Part shown: positions 27,423 through 35,712 of the stretch, piece after piece
Numbering within the stretch: position 1 is the stretch's first letter
Layout of the letters: each line of letters begins with the position of its first letter
Origin: Paracoccaceae bacterium
GTDB taxonomy: Bacteria; Pseudomonadota; Alphaproteobacteria; Rhodobacterales; Rhodobacteraceae
Assembly (NCBI GenBank): GCA_012270125.1
Contig: JAAXIY010000064.1
Location: forward strand, 32,295-96,294
Length of the DNA: 64,000 nucleotides
Direction of reading: 5' to 3'
Notes under the pieces: model-generated
What the model was told of the DNA's origin: nothing
The model's input: the letters and a program-made list of their open reading frames with translations, nothing else
The model's database searches: none
Translations under genes and position numbers: made by a program

Positions 27423-28475
27423 ATGTCTCAAAAAAGATCAGCAGTTTCCTATCTTAAATGGCCATTAATTGTCACATTTGTGGGCTTAGTCTTGTCAGCT
27501 TGGTTAGGTTGGGAAACTGAAAAAACCCTAAGCGCAGTTTTTTCATTTTTGCTAGTTGGAACGGTTTTAGCAGCACTGGAGATTGCTCTTTCTTTTGATA
27601 ATGCAATCGTGAACGCCAATAAACTAGTTGAGATGACACCTATATGGCGTCAAAGATTTTTAACTTGGGGTATACTGATAGCTGTATTTGGAATGCGCAT
27701 AGTTTTTCCAGTCGCTATCGTTGCAACTTTTGCCTGGATAAATCCTTTTGCAGCAATGCATTTGGCGCTTTCAGATCCAGATGAGTATTCGCATATTATT
27801 CATCAGTCTCACAGTTCAATTGCAGCTTTTGGTGGAACATTTTTAATTATGGTTTCGCTCAAATTTTTCATAGATGAAGGAAAATCTGTTGATTGGATAG
27901 TTGGTTTAGAGAGAAATTTAAGAAAATGGGGTTCAATTAGAGGTTTTGAAATTGCCCTGGTCTTGTTGATTATTTCGTTCATGTCGCAAGTGGTTCATGA
28001 AAGTCAGCAGGCATCATTTCTTCTTTCAGCTATTTCTGGATTACTTATTTTTACTCTTGTTGATGGCCTAGGGAGTTTCCTTGATGATTACTCAAACAGT
28101 ACTGCCAATATGGGGGCTCGCGGTGGACTTGGCGCATTTCTGTACTTGGAAGTTCTTGACGCGAGTTTTTCATTTGATGGTGTCATCGGAGCTTTTGCAT
28201 TAACGACAAACATTATTTTGATAGCGATAGGTCTTGGGATTGGTGCGATGTATGTTCGCGCAATGACTATTATGCTGGTTGAAAAAGGTACCCTTCAACA
28301 ATTTAGATACCTTGAGCATGGAGCTTTTTACTCAATCTTTGCTCTTTCCATAATTATGTTTGCCCAATCAATCATTGAGGTTCCTGAAACTATCACTGGA
28401 GCCATTGGAGCAGTAATTATTGGGTTATCCCTCTATTCATCCGTTCGATATAACAAAAAAGAGCAGACGCTCTAA
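27423..28475 (+). CDS. DUF475 / TerC-like integral membrane protein
   Basis: 350 residues from the ATG at 27423; an earlier in-frame start overlaps the permease gene. There are about eight to nine membrane segments. Two acidic membrane motifs stand out, LEIALSFDNAIVNANKL and LDASFSFDGVIGAFALT, which match the ExxxSxDN-type metal-binding motifs of the TerC superfamily (DUF475 branch). Some TerC relatives export manganese. The gene lies 4 bases after the TRAP permease and 15 bases before hpsN, so it is inside the sulfonate operon. A role in handling metal ions or in exporting sulfite released by SuyAB is possible; neither is shown. Confidence 0.8.
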   Translation: MSQKRSAVSYLKWPLIVTFVGLVLSAWLGWETEKTLSAVFSFLLVGTVLAALEIALSFDNAIVNANKLVEMTPIWRQRFLTWGILIAVFGMRIVFPVAIVATFAWINPFAAMHLALSDPDEYSHIIHQSHSSIAAFGGTFLIMVSLKFFIDEGKSVDWIVGLERNLRKWGSIRGFEIALVLLIISFMSQVVHESQQASFLLSAISGLLIFTLVDGLGSFLDDYSNSTANMGARGGLGAFLYLEVLDASFSFDGVIGAFALTTNIILIAIGLGIGAMYVRAMTIMLVEKGTLQQFRYLEHGAFYSIFALSIIMFAQSIIEVPETITGAIGAVIIGLSLYSSVRYNKKEQTL

Positions 28476-28490
28476 ACAGGAGACACAAAT

Positions 28491-29798
28491 ATGTCACGAG
28501 TTTACCTAAAGAAGGCACAACTAACACCCAAATCAAATGCCTCAGAGGTTCATGAAACAGTAAAAAATATTCTTGCAGATATCGAGAGTGGTGGTGATGC
28601 AAAGGCTAAAGAATATGCGTCCAAATTCGATCAGTATCAAGGGAATATAATTTTAACGGATGATGAAATACAGGCGGCAAGTGACTTAGTACCAGAAAAG
28701 TTAAAAAACGATATCAAGTTTGCTCATGACAATGTGAAACGCTTTGCAGAACGGCAGAAGGAAACTTTAAAAAATACTGAAATTGAAATTCATCCTGGGT
28801 TTGTAACTGGTCAAAAGGTTATTCCTGTTGATGCAGCTGGGTGTTATGTTCCTGGTGGTCGTTATAGTCATATTGCCAGTGCTATAATGACTGTAACAAC
28901 CGCAAAAGTTGCTGGCTGTAAATTTATCACGGCGTGCTCACCTCCTAAGCCAAATGTTGGTGTTGCTCCGGCGATTATTTATGCCGCTCATATTTGCGGA
29001 GCCGACAAAATAATGGCCATGGGGGGCGTTCAGGGAGTTGCCTCCATGACTTACGGTTTATTTGGGTTGCCGCAGGCAAATATTTTAGTTGGACCTGGCA
29101 ATCAGTTTGTAGCTGAGGCAAAACGTATTCTGTTCGGTCGAGTTGGAATAGATATGATAGCTGGCCCCACTGATAGTTTGATTTTGGCAGATGAAACTGC
29201 TGATCCATTTATTGTAGCTACAGATTTAGTGTCGCAAGCAGAACATGGCTATAATTCACCTGTCTGGTTGGTTACAGATAACGAAACGTTAGCGAATAAT
29301 GTAATGAATTTGGTTCCAAAGTTGATTGATGATCTGCCAGAGACGAACCGTGAAAATGCAACTGCGGCCTGGAGGGATTATGCAGAGGTAATTGTTTGTG
29401 GGAACAGGGAGGAAATGGCTTCTTGTTCTGATGAATATGCACCTGAACATCTCACGGTGCAGGCTAATGATCTTGATTGGTGGCTTGAACGCTTAACATG
29501 TTATGGTTCATTATTTTTAGGAGAGGAAACAACTGTTTCTTATGGTGACAAGGCTGCGGGAACTAACCATGTTTTACCCACTTCAAGAGCTGCAAATTAC
29601 ACTGGTGGTTTGAGCGTCCACAAATATATGAAGATAGTGACGTATCAAAGAGCAACGAGAGAGGGATCAAAATCGATTGCTGAAGCTACAGCTAGAATTT
29701 CTCGGCTAGAGGGGATGGAGGGTCATGCGCGGGCTGCAGATGTGCGGTTAGCTAAATTTTTCCCTAATGAGGAGTTTGATTTAACTGCTAATGGATAG
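28491..29798 (+). CDS. hpsN: HpsN-like sulfopropanediol 3-dehydrogenase (HisD family)
   Basis: 435 residues of the histidinol dehydrogenase family. Zinc and catalytic positions are conserved: SQAEHG (Q249, H252), APEHL (E319, H320), YGDKAAGTNH (D353) and H412 in GMEGHAR, with the same spacing as E. coli HisD. Its context is catabolic (TRAP transporter, suyAB), not histidine synthesis, and this matches HpsN, which oxidises (R)-DHPS at C3 to (R)-sulfolactate in two NAD-dependent steps. An AGGAG-like site precedes the start. A biosynthetic hisD would normally sit elsewhere with his genes; here hisS/Z/G are 20 kb away. Confidence 0.86.
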   Translation: MSRVYLKKAQLTPKSNASEVHETVKNILADIESGGDAKAKEYASKFDQYQGNIILTDDEIQAASDLVPEKLKNDIKFAHDNVKRFAERQKETLKNTEIEIHPGFVTGQKVIPVDAAGCYVPGGRYSHIASAIMTVTTAKVAGCKFITACSPPKPNVGVAPAIIYAAHICGADKIMAMGGVQGVASMTYGLFGLPQANILVGPGNQFVAEAKRILFGRVGIDMIAGPTDSLILADETADPFIVATDLVSQAEHGYNSPVWLVTDNETLANNVMNLVPKLIDDLPETNRENATAAWRDYAEVIVCGNREEMASCSDEYAPEHLTVQANDLDWWLERLTCYGSLFLGEETTVSYGDKAAGTNHVLPTSRAANYTGGLSVHKYMKIVTYQRATREGSKSIAEATARISRLEGMEGHARAADVRLAKFFPNEEFDLTANG

Positions 29799-30552
29799 AT
29801 TTGAGTCATTATTTAACCTATCAGAAAAAGTTGCTGTTGTGACGGGTGCAAGTTCTGGGCTGGGTCGTCGCGCAGCCGAGGTGCTTGCGTTGGCTGGGGC
29901 TAAAGTTGTTGGTGTGGCTCGGCGAAAAGAGGCGTTGGAAAATTTAGCTTTGGAATTGGGAGAGAATTTTTCTTTCATATCTGCTGATATTTCTGATCGT
30001 AGTCTCTTGAGAGACTTGAGTGAAAAAATAAATAGCAAGTTTGGTCCACCGGATATTCTAGTTCATGCGGCTGGAGTTAATACTCGGCAAACAGCTGATG
30101 AAGTAACTGATCTTGGATGGGATCAAACGATTTCATTAAATCTTTCAACACCATTTTTTTTATCCCAACTTCTTGTTCCTGAAATGAAAAAGAAAGGCTG
30201 GGGAAGAATTGTAAATTTTGCATCAGTACAAACCACTAGGGCATTTCCTGGTGGAATAGCATATGGTGCTTCAAAAGGTGCAATAGGACAGCTTACGAGA
30301 GCAATGGCCGAAGCTTGGTCTTCCGACGGCATTTGTGTGAATGCAATTGGTCCGGGGTTTTTTCCCACGGAATTAACTCAAGTAGTTTTTGAAGATGCAG
30401 AAAGATCTAAAAGAAATGCTGATCAGACCTGTATTGGCAGAAATGGTGAGATGGAGGATCTAGATGGTCCTTTGCTTTTTCTTTGTTCTGAGGCTTCTAG
30501 TTATGTTACTGGCCAGGTTCTCATGGTTGATGGGGGTTTCACAGCAAAATGA
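29791..30552 (+). CDS. SDR oxidoreductase, HpsO-like
   Basis: 253 residues, classical SDR: nucleotide-binding TGASSGLG (about 19-25), catalytic S145, Y158 and K162 (YGASK), and the C-terminal MVDGGFTAK. It starts 8 bases before the hpsN stop and ends in an ATGA overlap with the zinc dehydrogenase gene, so the three dehydrogenases are tightly coupled. In known DHPS clusters two dehydrogenases (HpsO, HpsP) interconvert DHPS enantiomers through the 2-keto compound; this gene fits HpsO by position and family. The stereochemistry is inferred. Confidence 0.78.
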   Translation: MDRFESLFNLSEKVAVVTGASSGLGRRAAEVLALAGAKVVGVARRKEALENLALELGENFSFISADISDRSLLRDLSEKINSKFGPPDILVHAAGVNTRQTADEVTDLGWDQTISLNLSTPFFLSQLLVPEMKKKGWGRIVNFASVQTTRAFPGGIAYGASKGAIGQLTRAMAEAWSSDGICVNAIGPGFFPTELTQVVFEDAERSKRNADQTCIGRNGEMEDLDGPLLFLCSEASSYVTGQVLMVDGGFTAK

Positions 30553-31529
30553 AGGCACTTGTTTATGTCGGAGAGGAAAAATTAGATTTCCGTGAAGTCG
30601 CCGACCCAGTTGTAAAATCTGGCGAGCAACTAATAAAAGTTGATAGCGCCGGCATCTGTGGTTCTGATATGCATGCTTACCTTGGCCATGATGAGCGAAG
30701 GCCTGCTCCTTTGATATTAGGTCATGAAGCATCCGGCATTATTTTGGGTGGAGATCGCAATGGAGAGAGAGTTGCAATTAATCCGCTCGTGACTTGCATG
30801 AAGTGCCAAGCTTGTATTTCTGGACGTGAAAATATTTGTTCAAAACGTCAAATCATTTCAATGGCTCCACGCGAGGGCACTTTTGCAGAGATGGTATCAG
30901 TTCCTGAAGTTAATTTAGTAAATGTACCCTTAGATGTTCCTTTAGAAAAAGCTGCTTTAACTGAACCACTAGCTGTTAGCTGGCATGCTTCTAGGCTAGC
31001 ACTTGAGGCTTTACATTCGAGTATGGATAGAAATGTTTTAATTATTGGTGGCGGTGCAATAGGTTTGGCGTCGGCCCTTGCCTTTAAAGCCATGGAAATT
31101 GAAAACATAGTAATTGTCGAACCTAATACTATTCGGAGAAAGTACCTTAATGACAACTGTAACGTAGTCGCTGTCGAAAAAGCTGATGAATTATTTTCGA
31201 TTGTTGTCGATGCAGTTGGGTTTAAAAAAACCCGTGAGTTAGCATCTGAAAAAGTATCTCCAGGTGGAGTAATTACTCATATAGGATTAGGTGAAGACTT
31301 AGGTGGAATTGATGTCAGAAGAATTACTCTTCAAGAAGTCAGTTTTATTGGTACCTATACATATACAGCACAAGATTTCAAAGACACTGCTAAAGCGATT
31401 TTTGATGGCCGTCTTGGTCCATTAGATTGGATCGAAAGAAGACCTCTTTCAGAAGGAAACAGAGCTTTTGGTGAGATAAGGGAGGGGAAAGTACCCTCTC
31501 CAAAAATTGTACTTAGCCCAAATGATTAA
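30549..31529 (+). CDS. Zinc-dependent alcohol dehydrogenase, HpsP-like
   Basis: 326 residues of the medium-chain dehydrogenase family. Catalytic zinc ligands C37 (AGICGSD) and H59-E60 (LGHE) are present, and the structural zinc loop CMKCQACISGRENIC (C83, C86, C89, C97) is intact. The Rossmann motif is IIGGGAIGLASA. It is shorter than the usual ~345 residues, with loss mainly in the cofactor domain (NCNVVAVEKADELFS region). By position it fits HpsP, the second DHPS 2-dehydrogenase. The ATGA overlap with the SDR gene supports coupled expression. Confidence 0.78.
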   Translation: MKALVYVGEEKLDFREVADPVVKSGEQLIKVDSAGICGSDMHAYLGHDERRPAPLILGHEASGIILGGDRNGERVAINPLVTCMKCQACISGRENICSKRQIISMAPREGTFAEMVSVPEVNLVNVPLDVPLEKAALTEPLAVSWHASRLALEALHSSMDRNVLIIGGGAIGLASALAFKAMEIENIVIVEPNTIRRKYLNDNCNVVAVEKADELFSIVVDAVGFKKTRELASEKVSPGGVITHIGLGEDLGGIDVRRITLQEVSFIGTYTYTAQDFKDTAKAIFDGRLGPLDWIERRPLSEGNRAFGEIREGKVPSPKIVLSPND

Positions 31530-31547
31530 TAAAAATAGGAGAGAAAT

Positions 31548-31838
31548 ATGTCGAATATACCGCATCTTTTAGTTCACGATCACGAAGATAATGTTGGTGT
31601 TGTTGTGGTTGAAGGCCTAACGGCTGGAACTGAAATGTTTTGTTGTGTAACGCACGATAATTCAACTTTTACGCTGACTGCGGGTGCAGATGTACCAATT
31701 GGGCATAAGATAGCTCTTAAAGATTTAAAGAACGGTGATACAGCAGTTAAATATGGGGAAGATATTGGTAAAATAATTGCTGACATCCCCAAAGGCGGAC
31801 ATGTTCACACACATAATTGCAAAACCAAACGCTGGTAA
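31548..31838 (+). CDS. suyA: SuyA, sulfolactate sulfo-lyase small subunit
   Basis: 96 residues: a SAF-type domain equivalent to the N-terminal part of altronate dehydratase (UxaA), ending in the conserved HVHTHN motif. It is a separate subunit here and is followed 10 bases later by the large-subunit gene. SuyAB cleaves (R)-sulfolactate to pyruvate and sulfite in the cytoplasm. The start is preceded by AGGAGAG. The histidine motif and the SuyB neighbour make the assignment firm, although a stand-alone UxaA-like hydro-lyase is formally possible. Confidence 0.87.
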   Translation: MSNIPHLLVHDHEDNVGVVVVEGLTAGTEMFCCVTHDNSTFTLTAGADVPIGHKIALKDLKNGDTAVKYGEDIGKIIADIPKGGHVHTHNCKTKRW

Positions 31839-31848
31839 GGATAGAAAA

Positions 31849-33030
31849 ATGGCATCAAAATATTCAAATATAACATTTAAAGGTTTCCGAAGAGAAAACG
31901 GGCGTGTTGGCGTTAGGAACCATGTTTTAATACTACCAGTCGATGACATTTCAAACGCAGCATGTGAAGCTGTCGCCAATAATGTAAAAGGTACCATGGC
32001 AATTCCTCATGCTTATGGACGGTTGCAATTTGGCGAAGATCTGGAAGTACATTTTCGTACAATGATTGGTACAGGCAGTAATGCAAATGTGCATTCGGTT
32101 GTAGTTATTGGGATTGAACCTGATTGGACAAAACGAATTGCTGATGGAATTCGTGAGACTGGTAAAGAAGTTGCGGAATTCTCAATTGAGCAAAAAGGTG
32201 ACTTTGAAACTATAAGAGCAGCAAGTTGGGCCGCGAAAGACTTTGTTCACAAAGCAACTGAGGTACAGCGAGAAGAATGCTCTATTTCAGAACTTTGGGT
32301 TTCAACGAAATGTGGCGAAAGTGATACGACTACTGGGTTGGGTTCATGCCCAACCGTTGGTAACATGTATGACAAACTTTTACCCGAAGGAATTACAGGG
32401 TTTTTTGGGGAAACATCAGAAATAACTGGTGCTGAGCATATTTGTCAAAAACGTGCTATCAATGAGGAAGTCGGTGAGCGTTGGTATAAAATGTGGAAGG
32501 CTTACCAAGATGATGTTATTTTCGCCCATCAGACGGATGATCTTTCTGATAGCCAACCGACCAAGGGTAATATACTTGGCGGCTTAACTACGATCGAAGA
32601 AAAAGCTTTGGGCAATTTAGAAAAAATTGGCAGAACGTCTCAATACATAGATATTTTAGATCCTGCAGAACAGCCCAATTCAGGAAAAGGATTGTATTTT
32701 ATGGATAGCTCATCAGCGGCTGCAGAATGTGTGACCCTCATGGCAGCAGGCGGAGCCGTCATACATACATTTCCGACAGGACAGGGCAACGTTGTCGGAA
32801 ACCCAATTGTACCTGTGATTAAAATTACGGCTAACCCAAGAACTGTTAGAACCATGGGTGAACATATTGATGTTGATGTATCCGGTATTCTTCGACGGGA
32901 TCAAACAATCGATGAGGCAGGCGATGCTCTCATAGATATGATCAGAAGAACAGCCAATGGTAGAAATACAGCGGCAGAAGCACTTGGTCACCGTGAATTT
33001 TCTATGACAAAACTTTATAGAAGTGCTTAG
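31849..33030 (+). CDS. suyB: SuyB, sulfolactate sulfo-lyase large subunit
   Basis: 393 residues from the ATG at 31849 (TAAGGA upstream); a longer frame overlaps suyA. The sequence matches the C-terminal domain of UxaA/GarD hydro-lyases: [19 protein letters not shown] at the start, [20 protein letters not shown] in place of the altronate dehydratase CGGSD region, and late [20 protein letters not shown]. Together with SuyA it eliminates sulfite from (R)-sulfolactate, giving pyruvate. The changed residues after CGESD are what I would expect of a sulfolactate rather than sugar-acid enzyme, but this is inference. Confidence 0.87.
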   Translation: MASKYSNITFKGFRRENGRVGVRNHVLILPVDDISNAACEAVANNVKGTMAIPHAYGRLQFGEDLEVHFRTMIGTGSNANVHSVVVIGIEPDWTKRIADGIRETGKEVAEFSIEQKGDFETIRAASWAAKDFVHKATEVQREECSISELWVSTKCGESDTTTGLGSCPTVGNMYDKLLPEGITGFFGETSEITGAEHICQKRAINEEVGERWYKMWKAYQDDVIFAHQTDDLSDSQPTKGNILGGLTTIEEKALGNLEKIGRTSQYIDILDPAEQPNSGKGLYFMDSSSAAAECVTLMAAGGAVIHTFPTGQGNVVGNPIVPVIKITANPRTVRTMGEHIDVDVSGILRRDQTIDEAGDALIDMIRRTANGRNTAAEALGHREFSMTKLYRSA

Positions 33031-33045
33031 ATGAGTTAAAATTTG

Positions 33046-33064
33046 GTGGCTGCTTTGCAGCCAC
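33046..33064 (+). other. Stem-loop between suyB and comC-like gene
   Basis: GTGGCTGC (33046-33053), loop TTT, GCAGCCAC (33057-33064): a perfect 8-bp hairpin. It is not followed by a T-tract, so it is not a typical intrinsic terminator. It may slow exonucleases or mark an RNA processing site between suyB and the next gene. Confidence 0.5.
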
Positions 33065-33084
33065 TAATTAACAAGAGAATTCAA

Positions 33085-34062
33085 ATGTCTTTAGACACCA
33101 GGGTATCTATTGCTGAAGCTGAACAATTAGTAAAAGAAGCTTTTCTCAGAAACGGTGTAAAAGAAGCCGTTGCCGAGTCAGTATCAAACGCTCTCGTTGC
33201 TGCAGAGGCTGAGGGACAAGTTGGGCATGGATTTTCTCGAGTAAAAGATTATCTCGCTCAAGTTAAATCAAAAAAAATCAATGTAGATGCTAAGATTAAA
33301 ATAGAACACCCCAAGCCAACGTCTATTTCAATAGATGCTGATTATGGCTTTGCATATCCTGCTCTTGACCAAGCTATTACTGAGGGTGCCTTAACGGCAA
33401 AAGAATATGGAAGTGCTATAGTATCAATTTTCAACTCACATCATTGTGGGGCTTTGTCTATACAGGTTGAAAAAATTGCTAAGCAGGGTCTCATTGGAGT
33501 GATGATGGCAAATACACCCAAGGCAATTGCCCCTTGGGGTGGTAAAGATCCATTTTTTGGGACTAATCCAATAGCTTTTGCGGTCCCACGAATAGCAAAC
33601 GATCCGTTAGTTATAGATTTATCCTTATCCAAGGTTGCCCGTGGGAAAATAATGCATGCGAAAAAGGTAAATACTGAAATACCAGAAGGTTGGGCATTGG
33701 ATAGTTCAGGAAAACCGACGACTGATCCTGATCAAGCCTTAAAAGGATCAATGTTGCCTATTGGGGAGGCTAAGGGCAGTGCATTGGCCCTAATGGTTGA
33801 AATATTAGCAGCGACATTTTCTGGTGGGAGGCCGAGTAACGAAGCCAGTTCATTTCTCGATCCGGATGGTGATCCGCCAGGTGTGGGCCAGTTTCTAATG
33901 TTTATAGACCCAGGAAAAGACAACGGCTCCTTTTATAAACGTTTAGAAAAATTGCTCATTGATATTGAGGAGATAGAAGGAGTTCGTTTGCCAGGTAACA
34001 GAAGACTTGAAGTAATAAATGAATCTTCAAAATTGGGACTTAAAATTCCTGATTACCTTTAA
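33085..34062 (+). CDS. comC: ComC-like sulfolactate dehydrogenase (malate/L-lactate dehydrogenase 2 family)
   Basis: 325 residues from the ATG at 33085, with AAGAG upstream. The Ldh_2/MDH2 family is shown by GHGFSRVKDYL, the catalytic histidine region IFNSHHCGALS, APWGGKDPFFGTNPIAFAVP and the late GVRLPGNRR block. In sulfonate clusters this family is ComC, which interconverts sulfopyruvate and (R)-sulfolactate with NAD(P)H. With an (S)-sulfolactate oxidising enzyme it would complete a racemising route to the SuyAB substrate. No SlcC-type (S)-enzyme was found in the cluster. Ureidoglycolate or lactate activity is the alternative. Confidence 0.78.
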   Translation: MSLDTRVSIAEAEQLVKEAFLRNGVKEAVAESVSNALVAAEAEGQVGHGFSRVKDYLAQVKSKKINVDAKIKIEHPKPTSISIDADYGFAYPALDQAITEGALTAKEYGSAIVSIFNSHHCGALSIQVEKIAKQGLIGVMMANTPKAIAPWGGKDPFFGTNPIAFAVPRIANDPLVIDLSLSKVARGKIMHAKKVNTEIPEGWALDSSGKPTTDPDQALKGSMLPIGEAKGSALALMVEILAATFSGGRPSNEASSFLDPDGDPPGVGQFLMFIDPGKDNGSFYKRLEKLLIDIEEIEGVRLPGNRRLEVINESSKLGLKIPDYL

Positions 34063-34107
34063 AATTATCTGATTTTTTATAAAATATGTGAGAATTAACT
34101 TGCTCTT

Positions 34108-34157
34108 TTGACAGTTATTGTTGCACGCTCCGTTTACCAAGAAGTTAGTCACTTCTT
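34108..34157 (+). promoter_or_regulatory. Possible promoter/operator upstream of TTT binding protein gene
   Basis: A TTGACA hexamer is at 34108-34113, but the sequence 17 bases later (CGTTTA) is a poor -10. A palindrome AAGAAGT (34139-34145), spacer TAGTC, ACTTCTT (34151-34157) sits just before the GGGAGG ribosome-binding site. It could be an operator or a hairpin near the ribosome-binding site. The 110-base gap after comC suggests that the transporter may have its own promoter. Confidence 0.3.
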
Positions 34158-34172
34158 TAAGGGAGGAAAAAA

Positions 34173-35156
34173 ATGACATTATTAAAATTTACGCGGCGTG
34201 CCGCTATTGCCGCATCCGCGGCTATGATGATTGCTGGCCCTGTCTCTGCAGGCGGGCATCAGGTAGTTGAGAGTATCCACTTTTTAATTCCTGGTGGCGC
34301 AGGTGGTGGTTGGGATGGAACCGCTAGAGGTACAGGTGAGGCACTCACTGGTGCAGGGCTTGTTGGTAGTGCATCCTATGAAAACATGTCTGGTGGTGGT
34401 GGCGGTAAGGCCATCGGCTACCTTATCGAAAATGCTGATAGTTCTCATGGCACTCTAATGGTGAACTCAACCCCTATCGTTATTCGATCTTTAACAGGCG
34501 TTTTCCCACATAATTTTCGTGATCTAACATTAGTTTCTGGAACAATTGGAGACTATGCTGCTCTTGTGGTGAATTCCGATAGTAACTTAAATTCAATGGC
34601 TGACTTGATCAGTGCTTATGATGCAGATCCATCTGGGACAGCAATAGGCGGTGGATCAGTACCTGGTGGCATGGATCACCTTGTAGCGGCAATGGTCATG
34701 GAAGCAGCAGGAAAAGATGCTTTGAATGTAAAATACATTCCATATGACGCTGGTGGTAAAGCCATGGCTGCATTGCTATCTGGTGAAATTAAAGCTCTGT
34801 CAACTGGCTTTTCTGAGGCAGTAGCAATGGCACAAGCTGGGGAAGTAAAAATCTTAGGTGTTACTTCTGATGCGCGCGTTGATGCATTTGCAGATGCTCC
34901 GACAATGAAAGAACAGGGAATAGATACAAATTTTGTTAACTGGAGAGGGTTCTTTGCAGCTCCTGGTTTGCCAGCTGATAAGTTAGCTGCCTATCAAGAC
35001 GCAATTGCTAAGATGTATGATACACCAGAGTGGGAAGCTGTTAGAGCTCGAAACGGTTGGGTAAATATACATAACCCAGGTGACAAGTTCCAAACTTTTC
35101 TTGAAGGTCAGGAAAAAGTTATTGGCGATCTTATGAAAAAATTAGGATTTTTGTAA
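34173..35156 (+). CDS. tctC: TTT transporter solute-binding protein (TctC family)
   Basis: 327 residues with a signal peptide ending near GPVSAGG and preceded by GGGAGGA. The mature protein begins FLIPGGAGGGWDGTARGTGE, the glycine-rich carboxylate-binding loop of the TctC family. It is extracytoplasmic and hands its ligand to TctA/TctB. The neighbouring comC and suy genes suggest sulfolactate, the ligand of SlcHFG-type systems, rather than citrate. A strong terminator follows the stop. Confidence 0.88.
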   Translation: MTLLKFTRRAAIAASAAMMIAGPVSAGGHQVVESIHFLIPGGAGGGWDGTARGTGEALTGAGLVGSASYENMSGGGGGKAIGYLIENADSSHGTLMVNSTPIVIRSLTGVFPHNFRDLTLVSGTIGDYAALVVNSDSNLNSMADLISAYDADPSGTAIGGGSVPGGMDHLVAAMVMEAAGKDALNVKYIPYDAGGKAMAALLSGEIKALSTGFSEAVAMAQAGEVKILGVTSDARVDAFADAPTMKEQGIDTNFVNWRGFFAAPGLPADKLAAYQDAIAKMYDTPEWEAVRARNGWVNIHNPGDKFQTFLEGQEKVIGDLMKKLGFL

Positions 35157-35172
35157 GTTTACAGTAATCTTG

Positions 35173-35205
35173 TTGACGGCAGTTCTACTGCCGTCAATTT
35201 TTTTT
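35173..35205 (+). terminator. Intra-operon terminator after TTT binding protein gene
   Basis: Stem TTGACGGCAG (35173-35182), loop TTCTA, CTGCCGTCAA (35188-35197), then eight T. The perfect 10-bp stem and T-run make a strong intrinsic terminator. It lies between the binding-protein gene and the membrane-subunit genes, as in the TRAP system at 24843. Confidence 0.9.
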
Positions 35206-35217
35206 GGGTGAGAGTGC

Positions 35218-35700
35218 ATGCAATTAGATCGTTGGATCGCATTTGTTATTTTGTGTATTAGTTTAATCTATGGGTATGCAGCATTTTTTACTATGGATGA
35301 ACTTTTAGCACCATTCATGAGGCGCAACCCAATCTGGCCAAGCACATTTCCCAAAATTCTATCTGTTTTAGCGGTTGTAACTTCGTTTGTAATTTTATTT
35401 AGGATTGAGCGTCCTATTGAAAAGAGTTCTTCTTCAGACATGGATCTGAGTGAGCTCAAAAACTATAAGATAAAAGAAGCAATTATTTTGCTAGCGTTAA
35501 TGGTAGCCTATGCTTTGCTTTTGAGGCCGGCAGGTTTTTTGCTATCAACTATTTCATTTCTTAGTTTAGGTGGTGTAGTTTTAGGTGAAAGAAAAATTTA
35601 TTTTCTAATTCCTATAACAGCTCTTGCGACGTTAATAATTTGGTATTTGGTTCAGGGTGTTTTAGGAATTTTTCTGAGACCTTTACCGTTTTTTCTTTGA
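35218..35700 (+). CDS. tctB: TTT transporter small membrane subunit (TctB family)
   Basis: 160 residues with four membrane segments, the pattern of the small TctB subunit; sequence is poorly conserved in this family, so position and size carry weight. It starts 13 bases after the terminator T-run and 12 bases before tctA. It should assemble with TctA in the inner membrane. Confidence 0.8.
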   Translation: MQLDRWIAFVILCISLIYGYAAFFTMDELLAPFMRRNPIWPSTFPKILSVLAVVTSFVILFRIERPIEKSSSSDMDLSELKNYKIKEAIILLALMVAYALLLRPAGFLLSTISFLSLGGVVLGERKIYFLIPITALATLIIWYLVQGVLGIFLRPLPFFL

Positions 35701-35712
35701 TGGGAAATTAAG

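Noticed and set aside
28491..29798. Biosynthetic histidinol dehydrogenase
   Set aside because: The metal ligands fit, but the context of TRAP, suyAB and comC is sulfonate catabolism and there are no adjacent his genes.
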